Made by a program: the position numbers and the translations under genes. Shown piece by piece: positions 43,312 through 52,261 of a stretch of DNA of 64,000 nt. The stretch comes from an uncultured Armatimonadota bacterium. GTDB lineage: Bacteria > Armatimonadota > Fimbriimonadia > Fimbriimonadales > Fimbriimonadaceae. Location: positions 35,847 to 99,846 of the forward strand of contig CAIVDU010000038.1 of NCBI GenBank assembly GCA_903904815.1. Reading direction: 5' to 3'. Positions within the stretch are counted from its first letter, which is position 1, and each line of letters begins with the position of its first letter. The notes below the pieces were generated by a model. That model was not told the DNA's origin. It searched no databases and saw nothing but the letters and a program-made list of their open reading frames with translations.

Positions 43312-45093
43312 ATGCCTATTCGTTCCTTTATCATCTCCTGCATCCTGGTTCTCCTGGGTTCCACCCAAGCCGCTCAACCGATGACCTATTTCATCGACCC
43401 TGCAAACGGTGACGACACCAACTCTGGCATCACCCAGGACCACGCGTGGAAGACCTTAAATTGGCTCAACAAGCAGTCGCTTGGCCCAGGCGATTCGGTG
43501 ACCGTCGCTCCCGGAGTTCTGCAGGGCTCGCTAGCTCCGAAAGCCATCGGCACAAAAAGCAGACCGGTGGTTATTCAGTTCGTCTCCGGGTGGCATGAAT
43601 TTCGAGCGAGTGGAGCTATCGCTCTGCCCTATTTTGTGTCGAACTCCGCAGACGCGCCTCTTGAGCCCCGGCCAATAGGAATTCTCGTCAAGAACGCCCA
43701 GCATTTGAAGATTGTCGGCGCCAAGGGGTGCGAAATCTGGTTTGGCGATCGAATGACCCAACTGGTCAATGATCACTCGGAAGATGTGACCTATGAAGGG
43801 CTTAACTTCGATCTGGTGAGACCGACGGTGTCTGAGTTTCGCGTTACTGCAGTAGGTCCAGATTCCGCTGATATCCAGGTTGCCGAAGGTTCGACCTACA
43901 CCGTCAAAGAGGGGCGATTCGCGTGGACAGGCGATCTTGGACCGGGCTGGACGATGGTGCAAGAGGCAGATCCAGCAACTGGCAAATGCTGGCGCCGAGG
44001 CCAATGGGACCCGTTCAGTTCTGCGAATGCAAAGATATTGGGTCGAGACAAATTGCGCCTCACCTACAAAAGCGGCAATCTCGGCATGATCGCGGGCCAC
44101 CAGTTCCAGTTCCGGAACGTCATCCGAGACACCACAAGTGGCCTCAACAGTCGCTGCAAGGACATCGTCTTCCGCGACTGCAATTTCTATTCGCTGCCAG
44201 GCATGGCGATCGTCAGCCAATTTACCGAGAACATCACCTTTCAACGCGTGAATGTGATTCCTCGGCCAGGGACGATTCGTACCTGCCCAGCGTGGGCAGA
44301 CTGCTTCCACTTTTCGGGCTGCAGAGGCAAGGTCCTCGTGGACTCATGTCAGTTCTCGGGCGCCCAAGATGATCCCATCAATGTTCACGGCACGTATCTT
44401 CGGCTGATTGAGAAGGTCGGAAGCAATCAGGTGATCGTGCGGTTCATGCACCCACAGACCTATGGTTTCGCGGCCTTCCAGCCGGGTGACAACATCGAAT
44501 TTGTCAGTCACACGAGCCTAAGGCCGTACAGCTCGGCTGTCGTTACCGCCATCCAGCGCAAGACAGACACCGATTGGCTCCTCAGCCTAGATCGTGACAT
44601 CCCCGAATTCGCTCCGAACGACGTCGTCGATAACAACTCCTGGTACCCTGACCTCACGATCCGAAATTGCACTGTGACGATGGACTCATGCCGAGGTTTC
44701 CTCATCTCAACGAGAGGCAAAGTTCTCGTCACCGGAAACACATTTTCGAACACGTCCATGAGCGCCATCCTCATAGCCGATGACGCCAACTCGTGGTTTG
44801 AGAGTGGCTGCGTGAGAGACGTGACTATCCGCGGGAACCGTTTTCTTGACTGCGGAGATCCCGTGATATCAATCAACCCGGAGAACCGGGATGCGAAGCC
44901 CGACGAGCCCGTGCACGAAGGCATACGCATTCTAGACAATGTGTTCGAGCGTGGAGGAATCTCGGCACGAAGCGTAAAAGGTCTTTTGATCCGGAGTAAC
45001 ACCTTCCGGACGAACCCGGCTCCGATTCATATCGAATCCTGTAGCAAGTCCACCATCGCTGGGAATCGAGCACAGGCATTAACTGGAACGTGA
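43312..45093 (+). CDS. Secreted GH110-like beta-helix glycosidase
   Basis: A 593-residue protein with a signal peptide (SFIISCILVLLGSTQA), then TYFIDPANGDDTNSGITQDH typical of parallel beta-helix enzymes. The segment CPAWADCFHFSGCRGKVLVD followed by SCQFSGAQDDPINVHGTYLR closely matches the conserved core of glycoside hydrolase family 110 (alpha-1,3-galactosidases of the Bacteroides type); the acidic DD pair is a candidate for catalysis. C-terminal repeats of about 22 residues with N-x-F/L ladders (VLVTGNTFSN, VTIRGNRFLD, IRILDNVFER) form further coils. The next gene starts one base after the stop. Confidence 0.85.
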   Translation: MPIRSFIISCILVLLGSTQAAQPMTYFIDPANGDDTNSGITQDHAWKTLNWLNKQSLGPGDSVTVAPGVLQGSLAPKAIGTKSRPVVIQFVSGWHEFRASGAIALPYFVSNSADAPLEPRPIGILVKNAQHLKIVGAKGCEIWFGDRMTQLVNDHSEDVTYEGLNFDLVRPTVSEFRVTAVGPDSADIQVAEGSTYTVKEGRFAWTGDLGPGWTMVQEADPATGKCWRRGQWDPFSSANAKILGRDKLRLTYKSGNLGMIAGHQFQFRNVIRDTTSGLNSRCKDIVFRDCNFYSLPGMAIVSQFTENITFQRVNVIPRPGTIRTCPAWADCFHFSGCRGKVLVDSCQFSGAQDDPINVHGTYLRLIEKVGSNQVIVRFMHPQTYGFAAFQPGDNIEFVSHTSLRPYSSAVVTAIQRKTDTDWLLSLDRDIPEFAPNDVVDNNSWYPDLTIRNCTVTMDSCRGFLISTRGKVLVTGNTFSNTSMSAILIADDANSWFESGCVRDVTIRGNRFLDCGDPVISINPENRDAKPDEPVHEGIRILDNVFERGGISARSVKGLLIRSNTFRTNPAPIHIESCSKSTIAGNRAQALTGT

Positions 45094-45094
45094 A

Positions 45095-46084
45095 ATGAAA
45101 GTCTTGCTTCTCGTCGCCATTCTATTCGTCGCTGCCCTTGCGCGCTGTGATGTGATCAACTTCCCTCTCCAACCCGCAGCCACCGACCCACAGATCAAGA
45201 CATTCACAGAACCTCACTTCGTGTACATCGATCGGGACATCGTGGTAGAGCACCGGCAAAGCCTTCCGGCCGATCGCCACGAACTGCTTCTCTTCCTGAC
45301 CGGCACCGGCGGCAAAGGCAAAGGACCGGTAGGATTTCTCAGTCTCGCGGCAAGCCTCGGTTACCACGTTCTCAACCTCATGTACCCCGATGATGTGCCT
45401 GCCGCCGCCTGTGAGATGGATCGCGATCCGACTCAATTCGAGAAGTTCAGGATGGCGATCATCCAGGGAGGGAGCGCCTCAGTAAAGAACGACCGATCAA
45501 CCTTTACGGTCCAGCCAACCGAGAGTATTCAGAACCGTCTCGTCAAAGCACTCGCTCGTCTTCAGCAATTACGACCACGGGAGAACTGGGGCCAGTTCCT
45601 CGATGGGGACGGCGCAGTCCATTGGCAGTCGATCGCCGTTGCCGGACAGTCGCAGGGAGGCGGACATGCCGCATTGATTGGGATAAAGCACTCCGTCGAG
45701 AGAGTCCTCTGCTTTGGCTCACCCAAAGACTTCAGCGTCCGCAACAACGCGCCTGCCGCCTGGTACAGCGATCCTTCGGCTACGGCTAAAACCCGATTCT
45801 TCGCCTTCAACCACCGCCAAGATCCGAAAGGCTGCACCCCCGCGCAATTGCTACAAAACCTGGTCGCTCTCGGTCTCGACGCCTTCGGCCCCATCGGAGA
45901 GGTCGACAACGACCAATATCCTTACCACCACGCTCGAGTTCTCTACACCGCCTATCCGTCGGTCTATGTTCAGGGGCAAGACAGCGAGGGTGCCAAAACG
46001 GCTCACAACTCTGCCATCGGCACTCAAAATGCGGAGCGCTGGAAACAGGTGTGGACCTACATGCTCACGGAGCAAGGTCGATAG
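45095..46084 (+). CDS. Secreted alpha/beta-hydrolase-like protein (BPSS1187-like)
   Basis: A 329-residue protein with a signal peptide (MKVLLLVAILFVAALARC). HELLLFLTGTGGKGKGP holds the oxyanion strand. AVAGQSQGGGHAALIG is the nucleophile elbow with a Ser, and a late acidic plus His region (HRQDPKGC and YHHARVL) may complete the triad. The GxSQGGGHA pattern resembles BPSS1187-type hydrolases. It is co-transcribed with the GH110-like gene, so de-acylation or processing of the same glycan is a reasonable inference. Confidence 0.78.
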   Translation: MKVLLLVAILFVAALARCDVINFPLQPAATDPQIKTFTEPHFVYIDRDIVVEHRQSLPADRHELLLFLTGTGGKGKGPVGFLSLAASLGYHVLNLMYPDDVPAAACEMDRDPTQFEKFRMAIIQGGSASVKNDRSTFTVQPTESIQNRLVKALARLQQLRPRENWGQFLDGDGAVHWQSIAVAGQSQGGGHAALIGIKHSVERVLCFGSPKDFSVRNNAPAAWYSDPSATAKTRFFAFNHRQDPKGCTPAQLLQNLVALGLDAFGPIGEVDNDQYPYHHARVLYTAYPSVYVQGQDSEGAKTAHNSAIGTQNAERWKQVWTYMLTEQGR

Positions 46085-46335
46085 ACAGGACCGTAAATGA
46101 AGCTCGAATAGGCAGCATCTACCGGCTTAACAGAGCCAGCCCGAAGAAATTGCTCCACGGATTGTCGATTTCAGACTCGGCCGTTCGACAAAGTACCGAT
46201 GATGAGCAAAGCGCAATATTCCGAAAAGGCCACTGAGGCGGACGAGTTTTTCAGCGATCACCATAAGGCGGCTCATACCGGGGTCCCAGCGTGAGTCACG
46301 CAGCCCGCCCGCGATGGCCCCGCTATACTGCCCAC

Positions 46336-47166
46336 ATGTCGCGGCAACTTTCCGTCCTCCTCTTGCCCCTCTTCGCCGCCCTGGCATCCGCACAAACCCG
46401 AATCCAGGATGTGATCTACATGAAAGCAGGTGGGACCGCGTTCACCTTGGACGTACTCAAACCGGCAAATCCCAACAAGGCAGCGGTGGTCTTCATGGTC
46501 AGCGGCGGATGGATTTCCGATCACACAATGTTCCAGAGCTTCATGCCTGGCATCGAAAAAGTGTTTGCCGACGGTGGCTTCACCGTATTCGAAGTCGTGC
46601 ATGGTGCCCAACCCCGGTACAAGGTCAGCGAGATCGTGGACCAGGTTCGCGCCGCCGTACGATTCGTGCATGCTCACGCCGCCGACTACGGCATCGATAC
46701 GAACCGAGTCGGAGTTTCCGGAATCAGCTCCGGAGGGCATCTCTCTCTCATGATTGCCGGTTCACCGGATTTGCCTGTGGCTGCGGTTGCCGCCATTTCG
46801 CCACCTACCGATCTTGCCAACTGGGGCAAGCCAGGTTTCATCCTCACGGACAATCCTCAGTTGGCCATGTTCGTGCCGGCGCTCGGCTTTGACCCCAAAG
46901 CGCCTCGAACAGACATCGAAGCCATCCTCAAGCAGGTCTCGCCTATCACCCTCGTCAACCCCAAGTTCCCGCCGACTCTGATTGTTCACGGCGACGCAGA
47001 TCAGGTCGTCCCTTTGCAGCAAGCCCAAACCATGGATCAAGCCCTGACCAAGGCAGGCATCGACCACAAACTCGAAGTCATTCGCGGAGGCGGTCACGAT
47101 GAAAAAACCTTCGTTCCTGGTCTCACCAAGGCACTCCAATGGTTTAAGGACAAACTTCTGAAATAG
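46336..47166 (+). CDS. Secreted alpha/beta hydrolase (dienelactone-hydrolase-like)
   Basis: The ATG at 46336 gives a signal peptide (MSRQLSVLLLPLFAALASAQ) and 276 residues; a start at 46291 is less likely. The oxyanion motif is FMVSGGWIS, the nucleophile elbow VGVSGISSGGHLSLM, the acid HGDADQVVP and the catalytic His RGGGHDEKTF. Family relatives are peptidases or carboxylesterases of the DLH/prolyl-oligopeptidase class. It lies within the glycan-enzyme stretch. Confidence 0.87.
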   Translation: MSRQLSVLLLPLFAALASAQTRIQDVIYMKAGGTAFTLDVLKPANPNKAAVVFMVSGGWISDHTMFQSFMPGIEKVFADGGFTVFEVVHGAQPRYKVSEIVDQVRAAVRFVHAHAADYGIDTNRVGVSGISSGGHLSLMIAGSPDLPVAAVAAISPPTDLANWGKPGFILTDNPQLAMFVPALGFDPKAPRTDIEAILKQVSPITLVNPKFPPTLIVHGDADQVVPLQQAQTMDQALTKAGIDHKLEVIRGGGHDEKTFVPGLTKALQWFKDKLLK

Positions 47167-47251
47167 GAATCGAAAATGGGTTTCTTGGAGTGCCACAGTC
47201 CACGAGGCTCACTCGACGTAAATTGGCCCAAATGACACACAACGGCGCATA

Positions 47252-48976
47252 ATGGCCCTGCGGTCGCTTACCCGCAAGGTGTGTTTTGTGCCTCGCATTG
47301 ACTTCATCTCCAGGATCTTCATCACTGCGTGTGCCGTGGCCATGCTCGTTTCGCCAGCAGTTGACGCCAAGCCACAAACAACAAAACCGCCGAGTCCACA
47401 GGCCGCCTCCCGCACCCAACATCGCTGGCTGTTTTTCACGAGCGATCTGACCGACCCGAAGCAGGTCGACCAGATGATTGCCCGCTTCCCGGCCGCCCAA
47501 ACCGCCGGCTATAACGGTGTGGTCTGCTCCGCCGTCGTCTCTGCCGATAAGGCGCCCGCCCTTAGGTCGGCCGCCAAGCAGTATGGCCTCGACATCATCT
47601 GCACCGTCATGGGCGGCGCCCACGATCGCAACTATGTCGAGGGTGTTCCGGTCAAAGACACCACGTACGTGGTGCACGGCGGAACCGCGATCCACCAGCC
47701 AGAAACTCCAAACCTAGTTCAAAACGGGGATTTCGAGGCCACTGCCGACAATAAATTCCTCGGTTGGGCGTGGCAAGACGACATCGGGGTGACGACCTTC
47801 GCCGACCACGACTTCGCTCACGGCGGGAAGACCTCGCTTCGCATGGAAAGCATCGGCAAGAACGCAAACGGCCTTTGCCGCATCGTTCAGCCGATCAAAC
47901 TCCAACCTCATCGCCAGTACCACATCTCCGTTTGGGTCAAAACAGAGAATCTAAGCCCGGCGGTGCCCGAGATCAAGGTTCTCACGAATACGCCCCAGAA
48001 CTGCGTGAGTTGGCAGACGTTCCACGTGGACGCGACCCAGGGGTGGAAGCAAGTAGACCTTGTCTTCAACAGCTTCGACGAAACGGCAGCCAACGTCTAT
48101 CTCGGATTCTGGGGCGGCAAGAGCGGCAAAATCTGGTGGGACGACTTTAAGATCGAAGAAATCGGGCTTGTGAACGTCCTACGACGGCCAGGGTGCCCAG
48201 TAACCGTTCGCGCAGAAGATGGCACGCTCTACCGAGAAGGCCACGATTACGAGAAGATCTTCGACCCTCAGTTTCATCCGTGGATCCCGTGGAGAGGCGC
48301 GTCTCCCACCATCAAGCTGACATCCGATTCCCGCATCAAAGATGGCGATCGGTTGCGGGTCAGCTACTACCACCCGATCACCATTTACGAGGACCGGATC
48401 AACTTCTGCCTCTCAGAACCGAAGATCTTCGATGACTGGAGAGAAGACGTTAAGCGAGCCAATGAACTGCTCCACCCGGCCGGCTTCTTCATGTCCCACG
48501 ACGAGCTGCGCTGCCTAAACCAGTGTGCTCAATGTCGCAGCATGAACATGACCGCTGGCGAATTGCTCGCCTGGAACGTTCGAAAGGCTGCTGCCATCAT
48601 CCGGGATGTGCGACCAGACGCAAGCATCTGGGTCTGGAACGACATGTTCGACCCGATGCACAATGCAGTCGACCATTACTATGCGGTCAACGGCACCCTT
48701 GTCGGATCCTGGAAAGGCTTGGATAAGGACGTCGGCATCGTCAACTGGAACGGCGGCTTGATGGGCAAGAACTGCCAGTTCTTCGCCGACTTGGGCCTCA
48801 AGCAGATCCTCTCCGGTTACTACGACAGCGACGAAAACGGCGACGCCATTCGTCAATGGATGGATGGCGCCAAATCTGTTCCCGGCATCACCGGCGCCAT
48901 GTACACGACGTGGGAGTCGAAATACGGCGCCATGGCCCCCTGGGCCCGTCAGGCATGGGGATCCACTAAACAGTAG
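47252..48976 (+). CDS. Secreted TIM-barrel protein with an inserted carbohydrate-binding-like domain
   Basis: A 574-residue protein with an N-terminal export signal (FITACAVAMLVSPAVDA). A barrel-like start (HRWLFFTSDLTDPKQVDQMI) is interrupted at about 150-310 by a beta-sandwich beginning NLVQNGDFEATADNKFLGWA and ending KIWWDDFKIEEIGL, which looks like CBM4/9-type domains. The barrel resumes with GFFMSHDELRCLNQCAQCRS and DASIWVWNDMFDP. The SHDE stretch and barrel layout recall GH20-like enzymes, but I cannot assign a family or confirm catalytic residues. Confidence 0.7.
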   Translation: MALRSLTRKVCFVPRIDFISRIFITACAVAMLVSPAVDAKPQTTKPPSPQAASRTQHRWLFFTSDLTDPKQVDQMIARFPAAQTAGYNGVVCSAVVSADKAPALRSAAKQYGLDIICTVMGGAHDRNYVEGVPVKDTTYVVHGGTAIHQPETPNLVQNGDFEATADNKFLGWAWQDDIGVTTFADHDFAHGGKTSLRMESIGKNANGLCRIVQPIKLQPHRQYHISVWVKTENLSPAVPEIKVLTNTPQNCVSWQTFHVDATQGWKQVDLVFNSFDETAANVYLGFWGGKSGKIWWDDFKIEEIGLVNVLRRPGCPVTVRAEDGTLYREGHDYEKIFDPQFHPWIPWRGASPTIKLTSDSRIKDGDRLRVSYYHPITIYEDRINFCLSEPKIFDDWREDVKRANELLHPAGFFMSHDELRCLNQCAQCRSMNMTAGELLAWNVRKAAAIIRDVRPDASIWVWNDMFDPMHNAVDHYYAVNGTLVGSWKGLDKDVGIVNWNGGLMGKNCQFFADLGLKQILSGYYDSDENGDAIRQWMDGAKSVPGITGAMYTTWESKYGAMAPWARQAWGSTKQ

Positions 48977-49088
48977 CCGGCCCGTGTCATGCAGCGACGA
49001 GCCCTTACCAACTCGGTTGCGCGTCGAGCTTCATTTGTCTTGTTTCTGAGCCATTGATATGCACCGAGAGCCCCGCGAGGTGACTCTT

Positions 49089-49172
49089 CCCTCTCCCGCA
49101 GCGACGTAGGAGCGCTCGCGGGGGAGGGCAGGGAGGGGGAAAGAGCCTGCTCTGTGGTCGCGAAGCGACTCC
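49089..49172. repeat. Dispersed GC-rich repeat, copy 2
   Basis: CCTCTCCCGCAGCGACG, then CTCGCGGGGGAGGG, later followed by GGTCGCGAAGCGACTCC as in copy 1. It occupies much of the 340-base gap 48977-49316, which otherwise shows no gene. Confidence 0.65.
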
Positions 49173-49316
49173 TTATAAATATGACAACTGAAGCTTGGCA
49201 AAGCACTCAGGATGACGGGGGCACATAAATGGGGTCACCAAACCTACTGACTCCAACGAGCACGCAAAGGAAATACGACAAACAAAGCTTGAAACGCTAC
49301 TCTGCGTACACTCAAA

Positions 49317-49799
49317 TCACCCCACGTAAATCTTCTGATCGTCCCAACATGTCTGCAAGTAGTCGATCTGTCCGGCGTGGAGCGTCGCATGCCAACCTGG
49401 TAAGCCCATTAGCTGCGTCATTGGCATGGACCATCCTTGACCGGAATCCAGTGAAGACTCTACTTCCTCTGGCCCCAAAGTATCGAGCGCGGCAATGACC
49501 TCAGCAGTTCCTTCTCGGAAAACCCTCTCCATCTCGGAGCGACAGGTGAGAGCAACTTCCTCCGCCTCTCCCTTCGCTATCCATTCGGATAGGTTATCGG
49601 GAGACGGAAGCTGACGTGTTCGAATCATGTTCGCGAAGCGCCCGGCAAACAGCGCAGTGTGTGCCGCGATTCGGATGGGCGTTTTCGATGTCGGTGTTGG
49701 CGTCCACTCTAACCTATCGTCCGGTACATACGCGAAGTTCCTAAGGAAGAACTCCATGCTGCTCACTGCCCTTTGCTTCGATGACTCGATCATGTCCAT
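49317..49799 (-). CDS. DinB family protein
   Basis: A 160-residue four-helix bundle. The first His is in IRIAAHTALFAGRFANMI, and the paired His are in LMGLPGWHATLHAGQIDYLQ, the standard metal-site ending. The family comprises metal-dependent hydrolases and thiol S-transferases, mostly uncharacterised. The upstream interval contains a dispersed repeat rather than an operon partner. It is one of four copies in the window that are clearly divergent from each other. Confidence 0.82.
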   Translation of the reverse strand: MDMIESSKQRAVSSMEFFLRNFAYVPDDRLEWTPTPTSKTPIRIAAHTALFAGRFANMIRTRQLPSPDNLSEWIAKGEAEEVALTCRSEMERVFREGTAEVIAALDTLGPEEVESSLDSGQGWSMPMTQLMGLPGWHATLHAGQIDYLQTCWDDQKIYVG

Positions 49800-50096
49800 T
49801 GTGCGATTCTACACAGCGAGCAGAATTCAGGCGAGCGACTCAGTCGAGTTAACTTGAACAAATCTTAACGTATCTCCACATACGAAACCCAACTACGTCG
49901 TTAGGCATAGGTCAGACCTTCGCAATGGTCCTCCGATTCGTAGGCGGTACCCTCACTGGCCGCGAAGTCTCCGGAACTAGCCGATTTGTCCGTCTCAGCC
50001 CAAAGTGCGAAGGAGAAACTTAGTACGGCTAATTGGGACTGCGCGATGGCGCGGGTCCGGTGTAATTCTGTTTGGTTTAGGCGGTGCTTCCCGCCC

Positions 50097-50150
50097 AGTC
50101 CCCTCGCCCGCAGCGAAGCGGTGCGCGGGAGAGGGGCACAGGGGAGAGGG
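50097..50150. repeat. Dispersed GC-rich repeat, copy 3
   Basis: CCCCTCGCCCGCAGCGAAGC followed by GCGCGGGAGAGGGG and GGGGAGAGGGTC, close to copy 1. It lies in the 519-base gene-free interval 49800-50318; I see no gene, promoter pair or terminator that I would defend in the rest of that interval. Confidence 0.65.
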
Positions 50151-50318
50151 TCAAAAAGATCCTAAAAAGTCCATCAAATTAAGTCCCGCGGCCTTTAGCT
50201 AAACCGTTTTGGGTAAGAGAGGAAGAGAATTTAACTCGTGAGCGAAGCAAATGCCGCTCATTTCCGAGCTTCTGAAAAAACGCGGACCTTTGCCATCGTC
50301 TGAGCTACTCGTGCTCCC

Positions 50319-51344
50319 TCAAGACCGCTTCGGCAGCTTGTCCAGCGTCACGATCAGCGGATTGTTAGCCACCTGCTTCACCCAATCGGGCGGATTGTAT
50401 TTCCCGGGAGCCCACCAAGGCAGGCAGTACAACCACCGTGGACCTTTTGTCGCCATGACTTCGGGGCTGGGAACCGCGTCGCACTCGCAAAGAGCCAGCA
50501 TCTTTCCCGGGGCGACCTCACTCATCGTGTCGTAGTAGTTCTGGTAGGCGTCCGTTCGGTAATCCTGTCCGGCCTGGTTGCTGTAGATGTCGACGCCCGC
50601 GACGTCCACATACTCGGAACCCGGATAGAACCGCTTACGCATCGCCACCGAATCCTTCTGGACTCCCGCACTGTAAACCCAGATCAGGTTGTGGAACCCC
50701 CGCTTGTTCACAAGGTAGTTGAAGATGAGGCGGTAGAGCGCAGCCGTGTTCTCCGGCTTCTCCCGATCTGTCCACCAAAACCATCCGCCGTCGATCTCAT
50801 GCAACGGTCGGAACAGGATGGGGACATGGGCGTCGGCCAGAGGTTGCATGGCGTCCGCTGTACGACGCAAGTCCTCCAAGGCCGCTCGATTCTCATTCGT
50901 GCCGGGCGTTACGAGCGTGCCGACGTTCACGTGGGGCGCTCCCTTTGGCTGGTCCACCCAAGCCGATCCATCGGGAATCAGCGGATTACCCCAGTGATAC
51001 TGCATCGTCACGAGTCCATGCCGGTCGAGCCACCACCGCCCCGCATCCTTCACGTAACTGGCGACCACCGAACGGTACGAATCACCCCAATGAGGCGGAT
51101 TCCACCCGTAAAGATCGATGCTAAGCAGCGCCGGGTACTTCCCCGCTGTACGGTTCATCGCCTCCGCGTTCGGCCAATCGCCGATCCCGAACCCGGTGTT
51201 GGTGCTCTGTCCGTAAATCACCTTCTTCCCGTAGATCGAATGAAGGTACGCCAGCACGCCGCGCGCTTCCCCTTGCAATAGAGGATCCGCGCTCTTCACG
51301 GGCGAATGGGACAGCATGACGAGACCCAAAAGTCCGACCAACAT
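50319..51344 (-). CDS. Secreted GH26 beta-mannanase-like enzyme
   Basis: A 341-residue (beta/alpha)8 glycoside hydrolase with a signal peptide (LVGLLGLVMLSHSPVKSA). GH26 signatures are VIYGQSTNTG near the start, the acid/base E183 in LFRPLHEIDGGWFWW, and the nucleophile candidate E287 in MLALCECDA, with VDVAGVDIYSN between. These enzymes cut beta-1,4-mannans or mixed glucans. The residue before the nucleophile is Cys rather than the common Thr or Ser. It fits the local set of polysaccharide-active genes. Confidence 0.9.
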   Translation of the reverse strand: MLVGLLGLVMLSHSPVKSADPLLQGEARGVLAYLHSIYGKKVIYGQSTNTGFGIGDWPNAEAMNRTAGKYPALLSIDLYGWNPPHWGDSYRSVVASYVKDAGRWWLDRHGLVTMQYHWGNPLIPDGSAWVDQPKGAPHVNVGTLVTPGTNENRAALEDLRRTADAMQPLADAHVPILFRPLHEIDGGWFWWTDREKPENTAALYRLIFNYLVNKRGFHNLIWVYSAGVQKDSVAMRKRFYPGSEYVDVAGVDIYSNQAGQDYRTDAYQNYYDTMSEVAPGKMLALCECDAVPSPEVMATKGPRWLYCLPWWAPGKYNPPDWVKQVANNPLIVTLDKLPKRS

Positions 51345-51523
51345 ATCGCGATTATGCTCCCTTTGATAAAATCGGTCGATGGGGTTGACTCGACCGAGCC
51401 TTGATGATATCGAAGACCTTCGCCAAAAATATCGCTGCGCGGCAAACTGTCAGATCGTTCGATTCACCAATTTAACTCGGGACTTTGCGTACCCGTTCAC
51501 GTTCGAACTGAACCTAAGCCCCT

Positions 51524-52168
51524 ATGAGCCCTCTTTTTCCGCCATATACTGACGCCAAGGTGCTTCACCGAACAAGAACTCGAAGGTTATCTGCATTCGC
51601 GTTTGCTTTCTGCGTGTTCGCGACGGCCTATCTATTTTGGCCTTTGGCCGGTCGGACTTCGCATGTGGCACCGCGAACTTCGCCACCCTTCGAAGACCGG
51701 CCGAGAAACGACGAACTCGTCAGCGCATGCAGCAGAGGTGACGTCCCAACCGTGAGAAAGCTCTTGGGTGCCGGCGTGAGCCCAAACTCGAATGGCGGCG
51801 ACAAGGAAGGTGGCGTCAGTGCGCTCTCTGCAGCTGCATCAAGCGGTCATTTCGCGCTCGTCAAACTCTTGCTTGAGCGAGGAGCAGACGTGAATGCAGA
51901 AGACGCTTGGGGAGCCAACGCCCTCGTCGGCGCGAGTGACTCTGGAAATGTCGACACAGTGAAACTACTCCTTGCTCGTGGCGCCGATCCCAACATCGAT
52001 GACGATGGATTAACCGCCCTGGACAAGGCTTTGCACGAAATTCTTGATCACGAAACAGATGCTCCGATTAGTAACTATCGCATTATTGTCGACATGCTGG
52101 TGTCGCGTGGGGCGAGAGCTTGTATATTCACTTCACCTCTGGTGCGCCTCCTGCACGTGTTTCCTTAG
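51524..52168 (+). CDS. Membrane-anchored ankyrin-repeat protein
   Basis: A 214-residue protein. One N-terminal membrane helix (RLSAFAFAFCVFATAYLFWPLAG) is followed by about three ankyrin repeats (NDELVSACSRGDVPTVRKLL, SALSAAASSGHFALVKLLLE, NALVGASDSGNVDTVKLLLA) and a degraded fourth. Ankyrin stacks mediate protein binding. The repeat domain is probably periplasmic or extracellular. No partner is indicated by neighbours. Confidence 0.8.
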   Translation: MSPLFPPYTDAKVLHRTRTRRLSAFAFAFCVFATAYLFWPLAGRTSHVAPRTSPPFEDRPRNDELVSACSRGDVPTVRKLLGAGVSPNSNGGDKEGGVSALSAAASSGHFALVKLLLERGADVNAEDAWGANALVGASDSGNVDTVKLLLARGADPNIDDDGLTALDKALHEILDHETDAPISNYRIIVDMLVSRGARACIFTSPLVRLLHVFP

Positions 52169-52261
52169 GTCGGAAGGGTTTCTATCTGATACCGAGATGA
52201 ATCTGACCAGAGGTCACGCCGCAAAGTTGCTATTTATCCGTTTCCCACAGGGATTTAGCTC

